From contig CM049315.1 of NCBI GenBank assembly GCA_026874595.1, forward strand, positions 5,452,664 through 5,516,663: 64,000 bases of DNA, given 5' to 3'. The stretch comes from Sipunculus nudus (taxonomy: Eukaryota > Annelida > Sipuncula > Golfingiida > Sipunculidae). Under the pieces are notes generated by a model that worked only from the letters and a program-made list of their open reading frames with translations, ran no database searches and was not told the DNA's origin. The position numbers and the translations under genes are program-made. Positions within the stretch are counted from its first letter, which is position 1; each line of letters opens with the position of its first letter. This document shows, one piece after another, positions 12,909 to 27,257 of this stretch.

Positions 12909-15900
12909 GGCAGCCCTGCTTGCCTCTACTAGATCCTTTGGCTCCCCGGCTTGCCTCTACTAGATCCTATGGCAGCCCGGCTTGCCTCTACTAGATCCTA
13001 TGGCAGCCCGGCTTGTCTCTACTAGATCCTATGGCAGCCCGGCTTCCCTCAAATGGATCCTATGGCAGCCCGGCTTGGCTCTACTAGATCCTATGGCAGC
13101 TTGTCTCTACTAGATACTATGGCAGCCTAGCTTCCCTCTACTAGATCGTATGGCAGCCCGGCTTGCCTCTACTAGATCCTATGGCAGCCCTGCTTGCCTC
13201 TACTAGATCCTATGGCAGCCCGGCTTGCCTCTACTAGATCCTATGGCAGCCCGGCTTGCCTCTACTGGATCCTAAGGCAGCCCGGCTTGCCTCTAGTGGA
13301 TCCTATGGCAGCCCGGCTTCCCTCAAATGGATCCTATGGCAGCCCGGCTTGGCTCTATTAGATCCTATGGCAGCTTGTCTCTACTAGATACTATGGCAGC
13401 CTAGCTTGCCTCTACTAGATCCTATGGCAGCCCGGCTTGCCTCTACTGGATCCTATGGCAGCCCGGCTTGGCTCTACTAGATCCTATGGCAGCTTGTCTC
13501 TACTAGATACTATGGCAGCCTAGCTTGCCTCTACTAGATCCTATGGCAGCCCGGCTTGGCTCTACTAGATCCTATGGCAGCTTGTCTCTACTAGATACTA
13601 TGGCAGCCTAGCTTGCCTCTACTAGATCCTATGGCAGCCCGGCTTGCCTCTACTGGATCCTATGGCAGCCCGGCTTGCCTCTACTGGATCCTATGGCAGC
13701 CCGGCTTGCCTCTCCTGCATCCTATGGCAGCCCGGCTTGCCTCTACCCGATCCTATGGCAGCCCGGCTTGCCTCTACTGGATCCTATGGCAGCCCGGCTT
13801 GGCTCTACTAGATCCTATGACAGCTTGTCTCTACTAGATACTATGGCAGCCTAGCTTTCCTCTACTAGATCCTATGGCAGCCCGGCTTGTCTCTACTGGA
13901 TCCTTTGGCAGCCCGGATTCTATTAGATCCTGTGGCAGCTTGTCTCTACTGGATCCTATGGCAACCCAGCTTGTCTCTACTGGATCCTATGGCAGCCCAG
14001 CTTGTCTCTGCTGGATCCTATGGCAGCCCGGCTTGCCTCTACTAGATACTATGGCAGCTCGGCTTGCCTCTACTGGATCCTATGGCAGCCCGGCTTGCCT
14101 CTACTAGATCCTATGGCAGCCCAGCTTATCTCTACTGGATCCTATGGCAGCCCGGCTTGCCTCTACTAGATCCTATGGCAGCCCGGCTTGTCTCTACTGG
14201 ATCCTATGGCAGCCCAGTTTGTCTCTACTGGATCCTATGGCAGCCCGGCTTGCCTCTACTAGATACTATGGCAGCCCGGCTTGCCTCTACTGGATCCTAT
14301 GGCAACCCAGCTTGTCTCTACTAGATCCTATGGCAGCCCAGCTTGTCTCTACTGGATCCTATTGCAGCCCGTCTTGCCTCTACTAGATACTATGGCTGCC
14401 CGGCTTGCCTCTACTGGATCCTATGGCAACCCAGCTTGTCTCTACTGGATCCTATGGCAGCCCAGCTTGTCTCTACTGGATCCTATGGTAGCCCGGCTTC
14501 CCTCTACTAGATACTATGGCAGCCCGGCTTGCCTCTACTGTATCCTATGGCAACCCAGCTTGTCTCTACTGGATCCTATGGCAGCCCAGCTTGTCTCTAC
14601 TGGATCCTAAGGCAGCCCGGCTTGCCTCTACTAGATACTATGGCAGCCCGGCTTGCCTCTACTGGATCCTATGGCAGCCCAGCTTGTCTCTACTGGATCC
14701 TATGGCAGCCCGTCTTGCCTCTACTAGATACTATGGCAGCCCGGCTTGCCTCTACTGGATAATATGGCAGCCCGGCTTGCCTCTACTAGATCCTATGGTA
14801 GCCCAGCTTGTCTCTACTGGATCCTATGGCAGCCCGGCTTGCCTCTACTGGATAATATGGCAGCCCGGCTTGCCTCTACTAGATCCTATGGTAGCCCAGC
14901 TTGTCTCTACTGGATCCTATGGCAGCCCGGCTTGCCTCTACTAGATCCTATGGCAGCCCGGCTTGTCTCTACTGGATCCTATGGCAGCCCGGCTTGGCTC
15001 TACTCGATCCTATTGCAGCCCGGCTTGCCTCTATAAGATCCTACGGAAGCCTGGTTTGTCTCTACTAGATCCTATGGCAGCCCGGCCTGCCTCTATTTGA
15101 TCCTATGGCAGCCCGGCTTGCCTCTACTAGATCCTATGGCAGCCCTGCTTGCCTCTACTAGATCCTATGGCAGCCCGGATTGCCTCTACTAGATCCTGTG
15201 GCAGCCCGGCTTGGTTCTACTAGATCCTAAGGCAGCAAGGGCTGCCTCTACTAGATCCTATGGCAGCCCGGCTTGCCTCTACTAGATCCTAAGGCAGCCT
15301 GGCTTGCCACTACTATGTCCTATGGCAGCCCGCCTTGCCTCTACTAGATACTATGGCAGCCCGGCTTGCCTCTACTAGATCCTATGGCAGCCCGGCTTGC
15401 CTCCATTAGATCCTATGGCAGCCCGGCTTGCCTCTTCTAGATCCTATGGCAGCCCGACTTGTCTCTACTAGATCCTATGGCAGCCCGGCCTGCCTCTACT
15501 AGATACTATGGCAGCCCGGCTTGCCACTACCAGATCTTATGGCACCCGGCCTGCCTCTACTAGGTCCTATGGCAGCCCAACTTTCCTCTACTATATCCTA
15601 TGTAAGCCCGGCTTGCCTCTTCTAGATCATATGGCAGCCCTGCTTGCCTCTACTAGATCCTATAGCAGACCTGCTTGCCTTTACTAGATCCTATGGCAGC
15701 CCGGCTTGCCTCTACTAGATCCTATGGCAGCCCGGCTTGCCTCTACTAGATCCTATGGCAGCCCTGCTTGCCTCTACTAGATCCTTTGGCACCCCGGCTT
15801 GCCTCTACTAGATCCTATGGCAGCCCGGCTTGCCTCTACTAGATCCTATGGCAGCCCTGCTTGCCTCAACGGGATCCTATCGCAGCCCGGCATGCCTCTA

Positions 15901-18900
15901 CTAGATCCTATGGCAGCCCGGCTTGTCTCTACTAGATCCTATGGCAACCCGGCTTCCCTCTACTAGATCGTATGGCATCCCGGCTTGCCTCTACTAGATC
16001 CTATGGCAGCCCTGCTTGCCTCTACTAGATCCTATGGCAGCCCGGCTTGCCTCTACTAGATCCTATGGCAGCCCGGCTTGCCTCTACTGGATCCTAAGGC
16101 AGCCCGGCTTGCCTCTAGTGGATCCTATGGCAGCCCGGCTTCCTTCAAATGGATCCTATGGCAGCCCGGCTTGGCTCTACTAGATCCTATGGCAGCTTGT
16201 CTCTACTAGATACTATGGCAGCCTAGCTTGCCTCTACTAGATCCTATGGCAGCCCGGCTTGCCTCTACTGGATCCTATGGCAGCCCGGCTTGGCTCTACT
16301 AGATCCTATGGCAGCTTGTCTCTACTAGATACTATGGCAGCCTAGCTTGCCTCTATTGGATCCTATGGCAGCCCGGCTTGGCTCTACTAGATCCTATGGC
16401 AGCTTGTCTCTACTAGATACTATGGCAGCCTAGCTTGCCTCTACTAGATCCTATGGCAGCCCGGCTTGCCTCTACTGGATCCTATGGCAGCCCGGCTTGG
16501 CTCTACTAGATCCTATGGCAGCTTGTCTCAACTAGATACTATGGCAGCCTAGCTTGCCTCTACTAGATCCTATGGCAGCCCGGCTTGTCTCTACTGGATC
16601 CTTTGGCAGCCCGGCTTCTATTAGATCCTATGGCAGCTTGTCTCTACTGGATCCTATGGCAGCCCAGCTTTTCTCTACTGGATCTATGGCAGCCCAGCTT
16701 GTCTCTACTGGATCCTATGACAGCCCGGCTTGCCTCTACTGGATCCTATGGCAGCCCGGCTTGCCTCTACTGGATCCTATGGCAGCCCGGCTTGCCTCTC
16801 CTGGATCCTATGGCAGCCCGGCATGCCTCTACCCGATCCTATGGCAGCCCGGCTTGCCTCTACTGGATCCTATGGCAGCCCGGCTTGGCTCTACTAGATC
16901 CTATGACAGCTTGTCTCTACTAGATACTATGGCAGCCTAGCTTGCCTCTACTAGATCCTATGGCAGCCCGGCTTGTCTCTACTGGATCCTTTGGCAGCCC
17001 GGATTCTATTAGATCCTATGGCAGCTTGTCTCTACTGGATCCTATGGCAACCCAGCTTGTCTCTACTGGATCCTATGGCAGCCCAGCTTGTCTCTGATGG
17101 ATCCTATGGCAGCCCGGCTTGCCTCTACTAGATACTATGGCAGCTCGGCTTGCCTCTACTGGATCCTATGGCAGCCCGGCTTGCCTCTACTAGATCCTAT
17201 GGCAGCCCAGCTTATCTCTACTGGATCCTATGGCAGCCCGGCTTGCCTCTACTAGATCCTATGGCAGCCCGGCTTGTCTCTACTGGATTCTATGGCAGCC
17301 CGGCTTGTCTCTACTGGATCCTATGGCAGCCCAGCTTGTCTCTACTGGATCCTATGGCAGCCCAGCTTGTCTCTACTGGATCCTATGGCAGCCCGGCTTG
17401 CCTCTACTAGATACTATGGCAGCCCGGCTTGCCTCTACTGGATCCTATGGCAACCCAGCTTGTCTCTACTAGATCCTATTGCAGCCCAGCTTGTCTCTAC
17501 TGGATCCTATTGCAGCCCGGCTTGCCTCTACTAGATACTATGGCAGCCCGGCTTGCCTCTACTGGATCCTATGGCAACCCAGCTTGTCTCTACTGGATCC
17601 TATGGCAGCCCAGCTTGTCTCTACTGGATCCTATGGTAGCCCGGCTTCCCTCTACTAGATACTATGGCAGCCCGGCTTGCCTCTACTGTATCCTATGGCA
17701 ACCCAGCTTGTCTCTACTGGATCCTATGGCAGCCCAGCTTGTCTCTACTGGATCCTAAGGCAGCCCGGCTTGCCTCTACTAGATACTATGGCAGCCCGGC
17801 TTGCCTCTACTGGATCCTATGGCAACCCAGCTTGTCTCTACTGGATCCTATGGCAGCCCAGCTTGTCTCTACTGGATCCTATGGCTGCCCGGCTTGCCTC
17901 TACTAGATACTATGGCAGCCCGGCTTGCCTCTACTGGATCCTATGGCAACCCAGCTTGTCTCTACTGGATCCTATGGCAGCCCAGCTTGTCTCTACTGGA
18001 TCCTATGGCTGCCCGTCTTGCCTCTACTAGATACTATGGCAGCCCGGCTTGCCTCTACTGGATAATATGGCAGCCCGGCTTGCCTCTACTAGATCCTATG
18101 GTAGCCCAGCTTGTCTCTACTGGATCCTATGGCAGCCCGGCTTGCCTCTACTGGATAATATGGCAGCCCGGCTTGCCTCTACTAGATCCTATGGTAGCCC
18201 AGCTTGTCTCTACTGGATCCTATGGCAGCCCGGCTTGCCTCTACTAGATCCTATGGCAGCCCGGTTTGTCTCTACTGGATTCTATGGCAGCCCGGCTTGT
18301 CTCTACTGGATCCTATGGCAGCCCAGCTTGTCTCTACTGGATCCTATGGCAGCCCAGCTTGTCTCTACTGGATCCTATGGCAGCCCGGCTTGCCTCTACT
18401 AGATACTATGGCAGCCCGGCTTGCCTCTACTGGATCCTATGGCAACCCAGCTTGTCTCTACTAGATCCTATGGCAGCCCAGCTTGTCTCTACTGGATCCT
18501 ATTGCAGCCCGGCTTGCCTCTACTAGATACTATGGCAGCCCGGCTTGCCTCTACTGGATCCTATGGCAACCCAGCTTGTCTCTACTGGATCCTATGGCAG
18601 CCCAGCTTGTCTCTACTGGATCCTATGGTAGCCCGGCTTCCCTCTACTAGATACTATGGCAGCCCGGCTTGCCTCTACTGTATCCTATGGCAACCCAGCT
18701 TGTCTCTACTGGATCCTATGGCAGCCCAGCTTGTCTCTACTGGATCCTAAGGCAGCCCGGCTTGCCTCTACTAGATACTATGGCAGCCCGGCTTGCCTCT
18801 ACTGGATCCTATGGCAACCCAGCTTGTCTCTACTGGATCCTATGGCAGCCCAGCTTGTCTCTACTGGATCCTATGGCAGCCCGTCTTGCCTCTACTAGAT

Positions 18901-21105
18901 ACTATGGCAGCCCGGCTTGCCTCTACTGGATAATATGGCAGCCCGGCTTGCCTCTACTAGATCCTATGGTAGCCCAGCTTGTCTCTACTGGATCCTATGG
19001 CAGCCCGGCTTGCCTCTACTGGATAATATGGCAGCCCGGCTTGCCTCTACTAGATCCTATGGTAGCCCAGCTTGTCTCTACTGGATCCTATGGCAGCCCG
19101 GCTTGCCTCTACTAGATCCTATGGCAGCCCGGCTTGTCTCTACTGGATCCTATGGCAGCCCGGCTTGGCTCTACTCGATCCTATTGCAGCCCGGCTTGCC
19201 TCTATAAGATCCTACGGCAGCCTGGTTCGTCTCTACTAGATCCTATGGCAGCCCGGCCTGCCTCTATTTGATCCTATGGCAGCCCGGCTTGCCTCTACTA
19301 GATCCTATGGCAGCCCTGCTTGCCTCTACTAGATCCTATGGCAGCCCGGATTGCCTCTACTAGATCCTGTGGCAGCCCGGCTTGGTTCTACTAGATCCTA
19401 AGGCAGCAAGGGCTGCCTCTACTAGATCCTATGGCAGCCCGGCTTGCCTCTACTAGATCCTTAGGCAGCCTGGCTTGCCACTACTATGTCCTATGGCAGC
19501 CCGCCTTGCCTCTACTAGATACTATGGCAGCCCGGCTTGCCTCTACTAGATCCTATGGCAGCCCGGCTTGCCTCCATTAGATCCTATGGCAGCCCGGCTT
19601 GCCTCTTCTAGATCCTATGGCAGCCCGACTTGTCTCTACTAGATCCTATGGCAGCCCGGCCTGCCTCTACTAGATACTATGGCAGCCCGGTTTGCCACTA
19701 CCAGATCTTATGGCACCCGGCCTGCCTCTACTAGGTCCTATGGCAGCCCAACTTTCCTCTACTATATCCTATGGAAGCCCGGCTTGCCTCTTCTAGATCA
19801 TATGGCAGCCCTGCTTGCCTCTACTAGATCCTATGGCAGACCTGCTTGCCTCTACTAGATCCTATGGCAGCCCGGCTTGCCTCTACTAGATCCTATGGCA
19901 GCCCGGCTTGCCTCTACTAGATCCTATGGCAGCCCGGCTTGCCTCTACTAGATCCTATGGCAGCCCGGCTTGTCTCTACTGGATCCTATGGCAGCCCAGT
20001 TTGTCTCTACTGGATCCTATGGCAGCCCGGCTTGCCTCTACTAGATACTATGGCAGCCCGGCTTGCCTCTACTGGATCCTATGGCAACCCAGCTTGTCTC
20101 TACTAGATCCTATGGCAGCCCAGCTTGTCTCTACTGGATCCTATTGCAGCCCGTCTTGCCTCTACTAGATACTATGGCTGCCCGGCTTGCCTCTACTGGA
20201 TCCTATGGCAACCCAGCTTGTCTCTACTGGATCCTATGGCAGCCCAGCTTGTCTCTACTGGATCCTATGGTAGCCCGGCTTCCCTCTACTAGATACTATG
20301 GCAGCCCGGCTTGCCTCTACTGTATCCTATGGCAACCCAGCTTGTCTCTACTGGATCCTATGGCAGCCCGTCTTGCCTCTACTAGATACTATGGCAGCCC
20401 GGCTTGCCTCTACTGGATAATATGGCAGCCCGGCTTGCCTCTACTAGATCCTATGGTAGCCCAGCTTGTCTCTACTGGATCCTATGGCAGCCCGGCTTGC
20501 CTCTACTGGATAATATGGCAGCCCGGCTTGCCTCTACTAGATCCTATGGTAGCCCAGCTTGTCTCTACTGGATCCTATGGCAGCCCGGCTTGCCTCTACT
20601 AGATCCTATGGCAGCCTGGCTTGTCTCTACTGGATCCTATGGCAGCCCGGCTTGGCTCTACTCGATCCTATTGCAGCCCGGCTTGCCTCTATAAGATCCT
20701 ACGGAAGCCTGGTTTGTCTCTACTAGATCCTATGGCAGCCCGGCCTGCCTCTATTTGATCCTATGGCAGCCCGGCTTGCCTCTACTAGATCCTATGGCAG
20801 CCCTGCTTGCCTCTACTAGATCCTATGGCAGCCCGGATTGCCTCTACTAGATCCTGTGGCAGCCCGGCTTGGTTCTACTAGATCCTAAGGCAGCAAGGGC
20901 TGCCTCTACTAGATCCTATGGCAGCCCGGCTTGCCTCTACTAGATCCTAAGGCAGCCTGGCTTGCCACTACTATGTCCTATGGCAGCCCGCCTTGCCTCT
21001 ACTAGATACTATGGCAGCCCGGCTTGCCTCTACTAGATCCTATGGCAGCCCGGCTTGCCTCCATTAGATCCTATGGCAGCCCGGCTTGCCTCTTCTAGAT
21101 CCTAT
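12909..21105. repeat. 8,197-bp tandem segmental unit, copy 2
   Basis: Second copy of 4,712-12,908. It ends near 21,105, where the sequence switches from the unit's expected CCCTGCTTGCC continuation to CCCGGCTTGTC. That is the sequence found near 605-620, in line with the 20,502-bp offset block. Confidence 0.9.
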
Positions 21106-21191
21106 GGCAGCCCGGCTTGTCTCTACTGGATCCTTTGGCAGCCCGGATTCTATTAGATCCTGTGGCAGCTTGTCTCTACTGGATCCTATGG

Positions 21192-24100
21192 CAACCCAGC
21201 TTGTCTCTACTGGATCCTATGGCAGCCCAGCTTGTCTCTGCTGGATCCTATGGCAGCCCGGCTTGCCTCTACTAGATACTATGGCAGCTCGGCTTGCCTC
21301 TACTGGATCCTATGGCAGCCCAGCTTGTCTCTACTGGATCCTATGGCAGCCCGGCTTGCCTCTACTAGATCCTATGGCAGCCCGGCCTGTCTCTACTGGA
21401 TCCTATGGCAGCCCAGTTTGTCTCTACTGGATCCTATGGCAGCCCGGCTTGCCTCTACTAGATACTATGGCAGCCCGGCTTGCCTCTACTGGATCTTATG
21501 GCAACCCAGCTTGTCTCTACTAGATCCTATGGCAGCCCAGCTTGTCTCTACTAGATCCTATGGCAGCCCTGCTTGCCTCTACTAGATCCTATGGCAGCCC
21601 GGATTGCCTCTACTAGATCCTGTGGCAGCCCGGCTTGGTTCTACTAGATCCTAAGGCAGCAAGGGCTGCCTCTACTAGATCCTATGGCAGCCCGGCTTGC
21701 CTCTACTAGATCCTAAGGCAGCCTGGCTTGCCACTACTATGTCCTATGGCAGCCCGCCTTGCCTCTACTAGATACTATGGCAGCCCGGCTTGCCTCTACT
21801 AGATCCTATGGCAGCCCAGCTTGCCTCCATTAGATCCTATGGCAGCCCGGCTTGCCTCTTCTAGATCCTATGGCAGCCCGACTTGTCTCTACTAGATCCT
21901 ATGGCAGCCCGGCCTGCCTCTACTAGATACTATGGCAGCCCGGTTTGCCACTACCAGATCTTATGGCACCCGGCCTGCCTCTACTAGGTCCTATGGCAGC
22001 CCAACTTTCCTCTACTATATCCTATGGAAGCCCGGCTTGCCTCTTCTAGATCATATGGCAGCCCTGCTTGCCTCTACTAGATCCTATGGCAGACCTGCTT
22101 GCCTCTACTAGATCCTATGGCAGCCCGGCTTGCCTCTACTAGATCCTATGGCAGCCCGGCTTGCCTCTACTAGATCCTATGGCAGCCCTGCTTGCCTCTA
22201 CTAGATCCTTTGGCTCCCCGGCTTGCCTCTACTAGATCCTATGGCAGCCCGGCTTGCCTCTACTAGATCCTATGGCAGCCCGGCTTGTCTCTACTAGATC
22301 CTATGGCAGCCCGGCTTCCCTCAAATGGATCCTATGGCAGCCCGGCTTGGCTCTACTAGATCCTATGGCAGCTTGTCTCTACTAGATACTATGGCAGCCT
22401 AGCTTCCCCTACTAGATCGTATGGCAGCCCGGCTTGCCTCTACTAGATCCTATGGCAGCCCTGCTTGCCTCTACTAGATCCTATGGCAGCCCGGCTTGCC
22501 TCTACTAGATCCTATGGCAGCCCGGCTTGCCTCTACTGGATCCTAAGGCAGCCCGGCTTGCCTCTAGTGGATCCTATGGCAGCCCGGCTTCCCTCAAATG
22601 GATCCTATGGCAGCCCGGCTTGGCTCTATTAGATCCTATGGCAGCTTGTCTCTACTAGATACTATGGCAGCCTAGCTTGCCTCTACTAGATCCTATGGCA
22701 GCCCGGCTTGCCTCTACTGGATCCTATGGCAGCCCGGCTTGGCTCTACTAGATCCTATGGCAGCTTGTCTCTACTAGATACTATGGCAGCCTAGCTTGCC
22801 TCTACTAGATCCTATGGCAGCCCGGCTTGGCTCTACTAGATCCTATGGCAGCTTGTCTCTACTAGATACTATGGCAGCCTAGCTTGCCTCTACTAGATCC
22901 TATGGCAGCCCGGCTTGCCTCTACTGGATCCTATGGCAGCCCGGCTTGCCTCTACTGGATCCTATGGCAGCCCGGCTTGCCTCTCCTGCATCCTATGGCA
23001 GCCCGGCTTGCCTCTACCCGATCCTATGGCAGCCCGGCTTGCCTCTACTGGATCCTATGGCAGCCCGGCTTGGCTCTACTAGATCCTATGACAGCTTGTC
23101 TCTACTAGATACTATGGCAGCCTAGCTTTCCTCTACTAGATCCTATGGCAGCCCGGCTTGTCTCTACTGGATCCTTTGGCAGCCCGGATTCTATTAGATC
23201 CTGTGGCAGCTTGTCTCTACTGGATCCTATGGCAACCCAGCTTGTCTCTACTGGATCCTATGGCAGCCCAGCTTGTCTCTGCTGGATCCTATGGCAGCCC
23301 GGCTTGCCTCTACTAGATACTATGGCAGCTCGGCTTGCCTCTACTGGATCCTATGGCAGCCCGGCTTGCCTCTACTAGATCCTTTGGCAGCCCAGCTTAT
23401 CTCTACTGGATCCTATGGCAGCCCGGCTTGCCTCTACTAGATCCTATGGCAGCCCGGCTTGTCTCTACTGGATCCTATGGCAGCCCAGTTTGTCTCTACT
23501 GGATCCTATGGCAGCCCGGCTTGCCTCTACTAGATACTATGGCAGCCCGGCTTGCCTCTACTGGATCCTATGGCAACCCAGCTTGTCTCTACTAGATCCT
23601 ATGGCAGCCCAGCTTGTCTCTACTGGATCCTATTGCAGCCCGTCTTGCCTCTACTAGATACTATGGCTGCCCGGCTTGCCTCTACTGGATCCTATGGCAA
23701 CCCAGCTTGTCTCTACTGGATCCTATGGCAGCCCAGCTTGTCTCTACTGGATCCTATGGTAGCCCGGCTTCCCTCTACTAGATACTATGGCAGCCCGGCT
23801 TGCCTCTACTGTATCCTATGGCAACCCAGCTTGTCTCTACTGGATCCTATGGCAGCCCAGCTTGTCTCTACTGGATCCTAAGGCAGCCCGGCTTGCCTCT
23901 ACTAGATACTATGGCAGCCCGGCTTGCCTCTACTGGATCCTATGGCAGCCCAGCTTGTCTCTACTGGATCCTATGGCAGCCCGTCTTGCCTCTACTAGAT
24001 ACTATGGCAGCCCGGCTTGCCTCTACTGGATAATATGGCAGCCCGGCTTGCCTCTACTAGATCCTATGGTAGCCCAGCTTGTCTCTACTGGATCCTATGG

Positions 24101-27100
24101 CAGCCCGGCTTGCCTCTACTGGATAATATGGCAGCCCGGCTTGCCTCTACTAGATCCTATGGTAGCCCAGCTTGTCTCTACTGGATCCTATGGCAGCCCG
24201 GCTTGCCTCTACTAGATCCTATGGCAACCCAGCTTGTCTCTACTGGATCCTATGGCAGCCCAGCTTGTCTCTGCTGGATCCTATGGCAGCCCGGCTTGCC
24301 TCTACTAGATACTATGGCAGCTCGGCTTGCCTCTACTGGATCCTATGGCAGCCCAGCTTGTCTCTACTGGATCCTATGGCAGCCCGGCTTGCCTCTACTA
24401 GATCCTATGGCAGCCCGGCCTGTCTCTACTGGATCCTATGGCAGCCCAGTTTGTCTCTACTGGATCCTATGGCAGCCCGGCTTGCCTCTACTAGATACTA
24501 TGGCAGCCCGGCTTGCCTCTACTGGATCTTATGGCAACCCAGCTTGTCTCTACTAGATCCTATGGCAGCCCAGCTTGTCTCTACTAGATCCTATGGCAGC
24601 CCTGCTTGCCTCTACTAGATCCTATGGCAGCCCGGATTGCCTCTACTAGATCCTGTGGCAGCCCGGCTTGGTTCTACTAGATCCTAAGGCAGCAAGGGCT
24701 GCCTCTACTAGATCCTATGGCAGCCCGGCTTGCCTCTACTAGATCCTAAGGCAGCCTGGCTTGCCACTACTATGTAATATGGCAGCCCGCCTTGCCTCTA
24801 CTAGATACTATGGCAGCCCGGCTTGCCTCTACTAGATCCTATGGCAGCCCAGCTTGCCTCCATTAGATCCTATGGCAGCCCGGCTTGCCTCTTCTAGATC
24901 CTATGGCAGCCCGACTTGTCTCTACTAGATCCTATGGCAGCCCGGCCTGCCTCTACTAGATACTATGGCAGCCCGGTTTGCCACTACCAGATCTTATGGC
25001 ACCCGGCCTGCCTCTACTAGGTCCTATGGCAGCCCAACTTTCCTCTACTATATCCTATGGAAGCCCGGCTTGCCTCTTCTAGATCATATGGCAGCCCTGC
25101 TTGCCTCTACTAGATCCTATGGCAGACCTGCTTGCCTCTACTAGATCCTATGGCAGCCCGGCTTGCCTCTACTAGATCCTATGGCAGCCCGGCTTGCCTC
25201 TACTAGATCCTATGGCAGCCCTGCTTGCCTCTACTAGATCCTTTGGCTCCCCGGCTTGCCTCTACTAGATCCTATGGCAGCCCGGCTTGCCTCTACTAGA
25301 TCCTATGGCAGCCCGGCTTGTCTCTACTAGATCCTATGGCAGCCCGGCTTCCCTCAAATGGATCCTATGGCAGCCCGGCTTGGCTCTACTAGATCCTATG
25401 GCAGCTTGTCTCTACTAGATACTATGGCAGCCTAGCTTCCCTCTACTAGATCGTATGGCAGCCCGGCTTGCCTCTACTAGATCCTATGGCAGCCCTGCTT
25501 GCCTCTACTAGATCCTATGGCAGCCCGGCTTGCCTCTACTAGATCCTATGGCAGCCCGGCTTGCCTCTACTGGATCCTAAGGCAGCCCGGCTTGCCTCTA
25601 GTGGATCCTATGGCAGCCCGGCTTCCCTCAAATGGATCCTATGGCAGCCCGGCTTGGCTCTATTAGATCCTATGGCAGCTTGTCTCTACTAGATACTATG
25701 GCAGCCTAGCTTGCCTCTACTAGATCCTATGGCAGCCCGGCTTGCCTCTACTGGATCCTATGGCAGCCCGGCTTGGCTCTACTAGATCCTATGGCAGCTT
25801 GTCTCTACTAGATACTATGGCAGCCTAGCTTGCCTCTACTAGATCCTATGGCAGCCCGGCTTGGCTCTACTAGATCCTATGGCAGCTTGTCTCTACTAGA
25901 TACTATGGCAGCCTAGCTTGCCTCTACTAGATCCTATGGCAGCCCGGCTTGCCTCTACTGGATCCTATGGCAGCCCGGCTTGCCTCTACTGGATCCTATG
26001 GCAGCCCGGCTTGCCTCTCCTGCATCCTATGGCAGCCCGGCTTGCCTCTACCCGATCCTATGGCAGCCCGGCTTGCCTCTACTGGATCCTATGGCAGCCC
26101 GGCTTGGCTCTACTAGATCCTATGACAGCTTGTCTCTACTAGATACTATGGCAGCCTAGCTTTCCTCTACTAGATCCTATGGCAGCCCGGCTTGTCTCTA
26201 CTGGATCCTTTGGCAGCCCGGATTCTATTAGATCCTGTGGCAGCTTGTCTCTACTGGATCCTATGGCAACCCAGCTTGTCTCTACTGGATCCTATGGCAG
26301 CCCAGCTTGTCTCTGCTGGATCCTATGGCAGCCCGGCTTGCCTCTACTAGATACTATGGCAGCTCGGCTTGCCTCTACTGGATCCTATGGCAGCCCGGCT
26401 TGCCTCTACTAGATCCTATGGCAGCCCAGCTTATCTCTACTGGATCCTATGGCAGCCCGGCTTGCCTCTACTAGATCCTATGGCAGCCCGGCTTGTCTCT
26501 ACTGGATCCTATGGCAGCCCAGTTTGTCTCTACTGGATCCTATGGCAGCCCGGCTTGCCTCTACTAGATACTATGGCAGCCCGGCTTGCCTCTACTGGAT
26601 CCTATGGCAACCCAGCTTGTCTCTACTAGATCCTATGGCAGCCCAGCTTGTCTCTACTGGATCCTATTGCAGCCCGTCTTGCCTCTACTAGATACTATGG
26701 CTGCCCGGCTTGCCTCTACTGGATCCTATGGCAACCCAGCTTGTCTCTACTGGATCCTATGGCAGCCCAGCTTGTCTCTACTGGATCCTATGGTAGCCCG
26801 GCTTCCCTCTACTAGATACTATGGCAGCCCGGCTTGCCTCTACTGTATCCTATGGCAACCCAGCTTGTCTCTACTGGATCCTATGGCAGCCCAGCTTGTC
26901 TCTACTGGATCCTAAGGCAGCCCGGCTTGCCTCTACTAGATACTATGGCAGCCCGGCTTGCCTCTACTGGATCCTATGGCAGCCCAGCTTGTCTCTACTG
27001 GATCCTATGGCAGCCCGTCTTGCCTCTACTAGATACTATGGCAGCCCGGCTTGCCTCTACTGGATAATATGGCAGCCCGGCTTGCCTCTACTAGATCCTA

Positions 27101-27257
27101 TGGTAGCCCAGCTTGTCTCTACTGGATCCTATGGCAGCCCGGCTTGCCTCTACTGGATAATATGGCAGCCCGGCTTGCCTCTACTAGATCCTATGGTAGC
27201 CCAGCTTGTCTCTACTGGATCCTATGGCAGCCCGGCTTGCCTCTACTAGATCCTATG
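21192..27257. repeat. 3,033-bp higher-order pair, second occurrence
   Basis: Two tandem 3,033-bp units (about 21,192-24,224 and 24,225-27,257), equivalent to 690-6,755 shifted by 20,502 bp. The first carries the CTTCCCCTAC deletion near 22,405 and the second lacks it, exactly as in the upstream pair. The 3-kb duplication therefore predates the larger one. Confidence 0.85.
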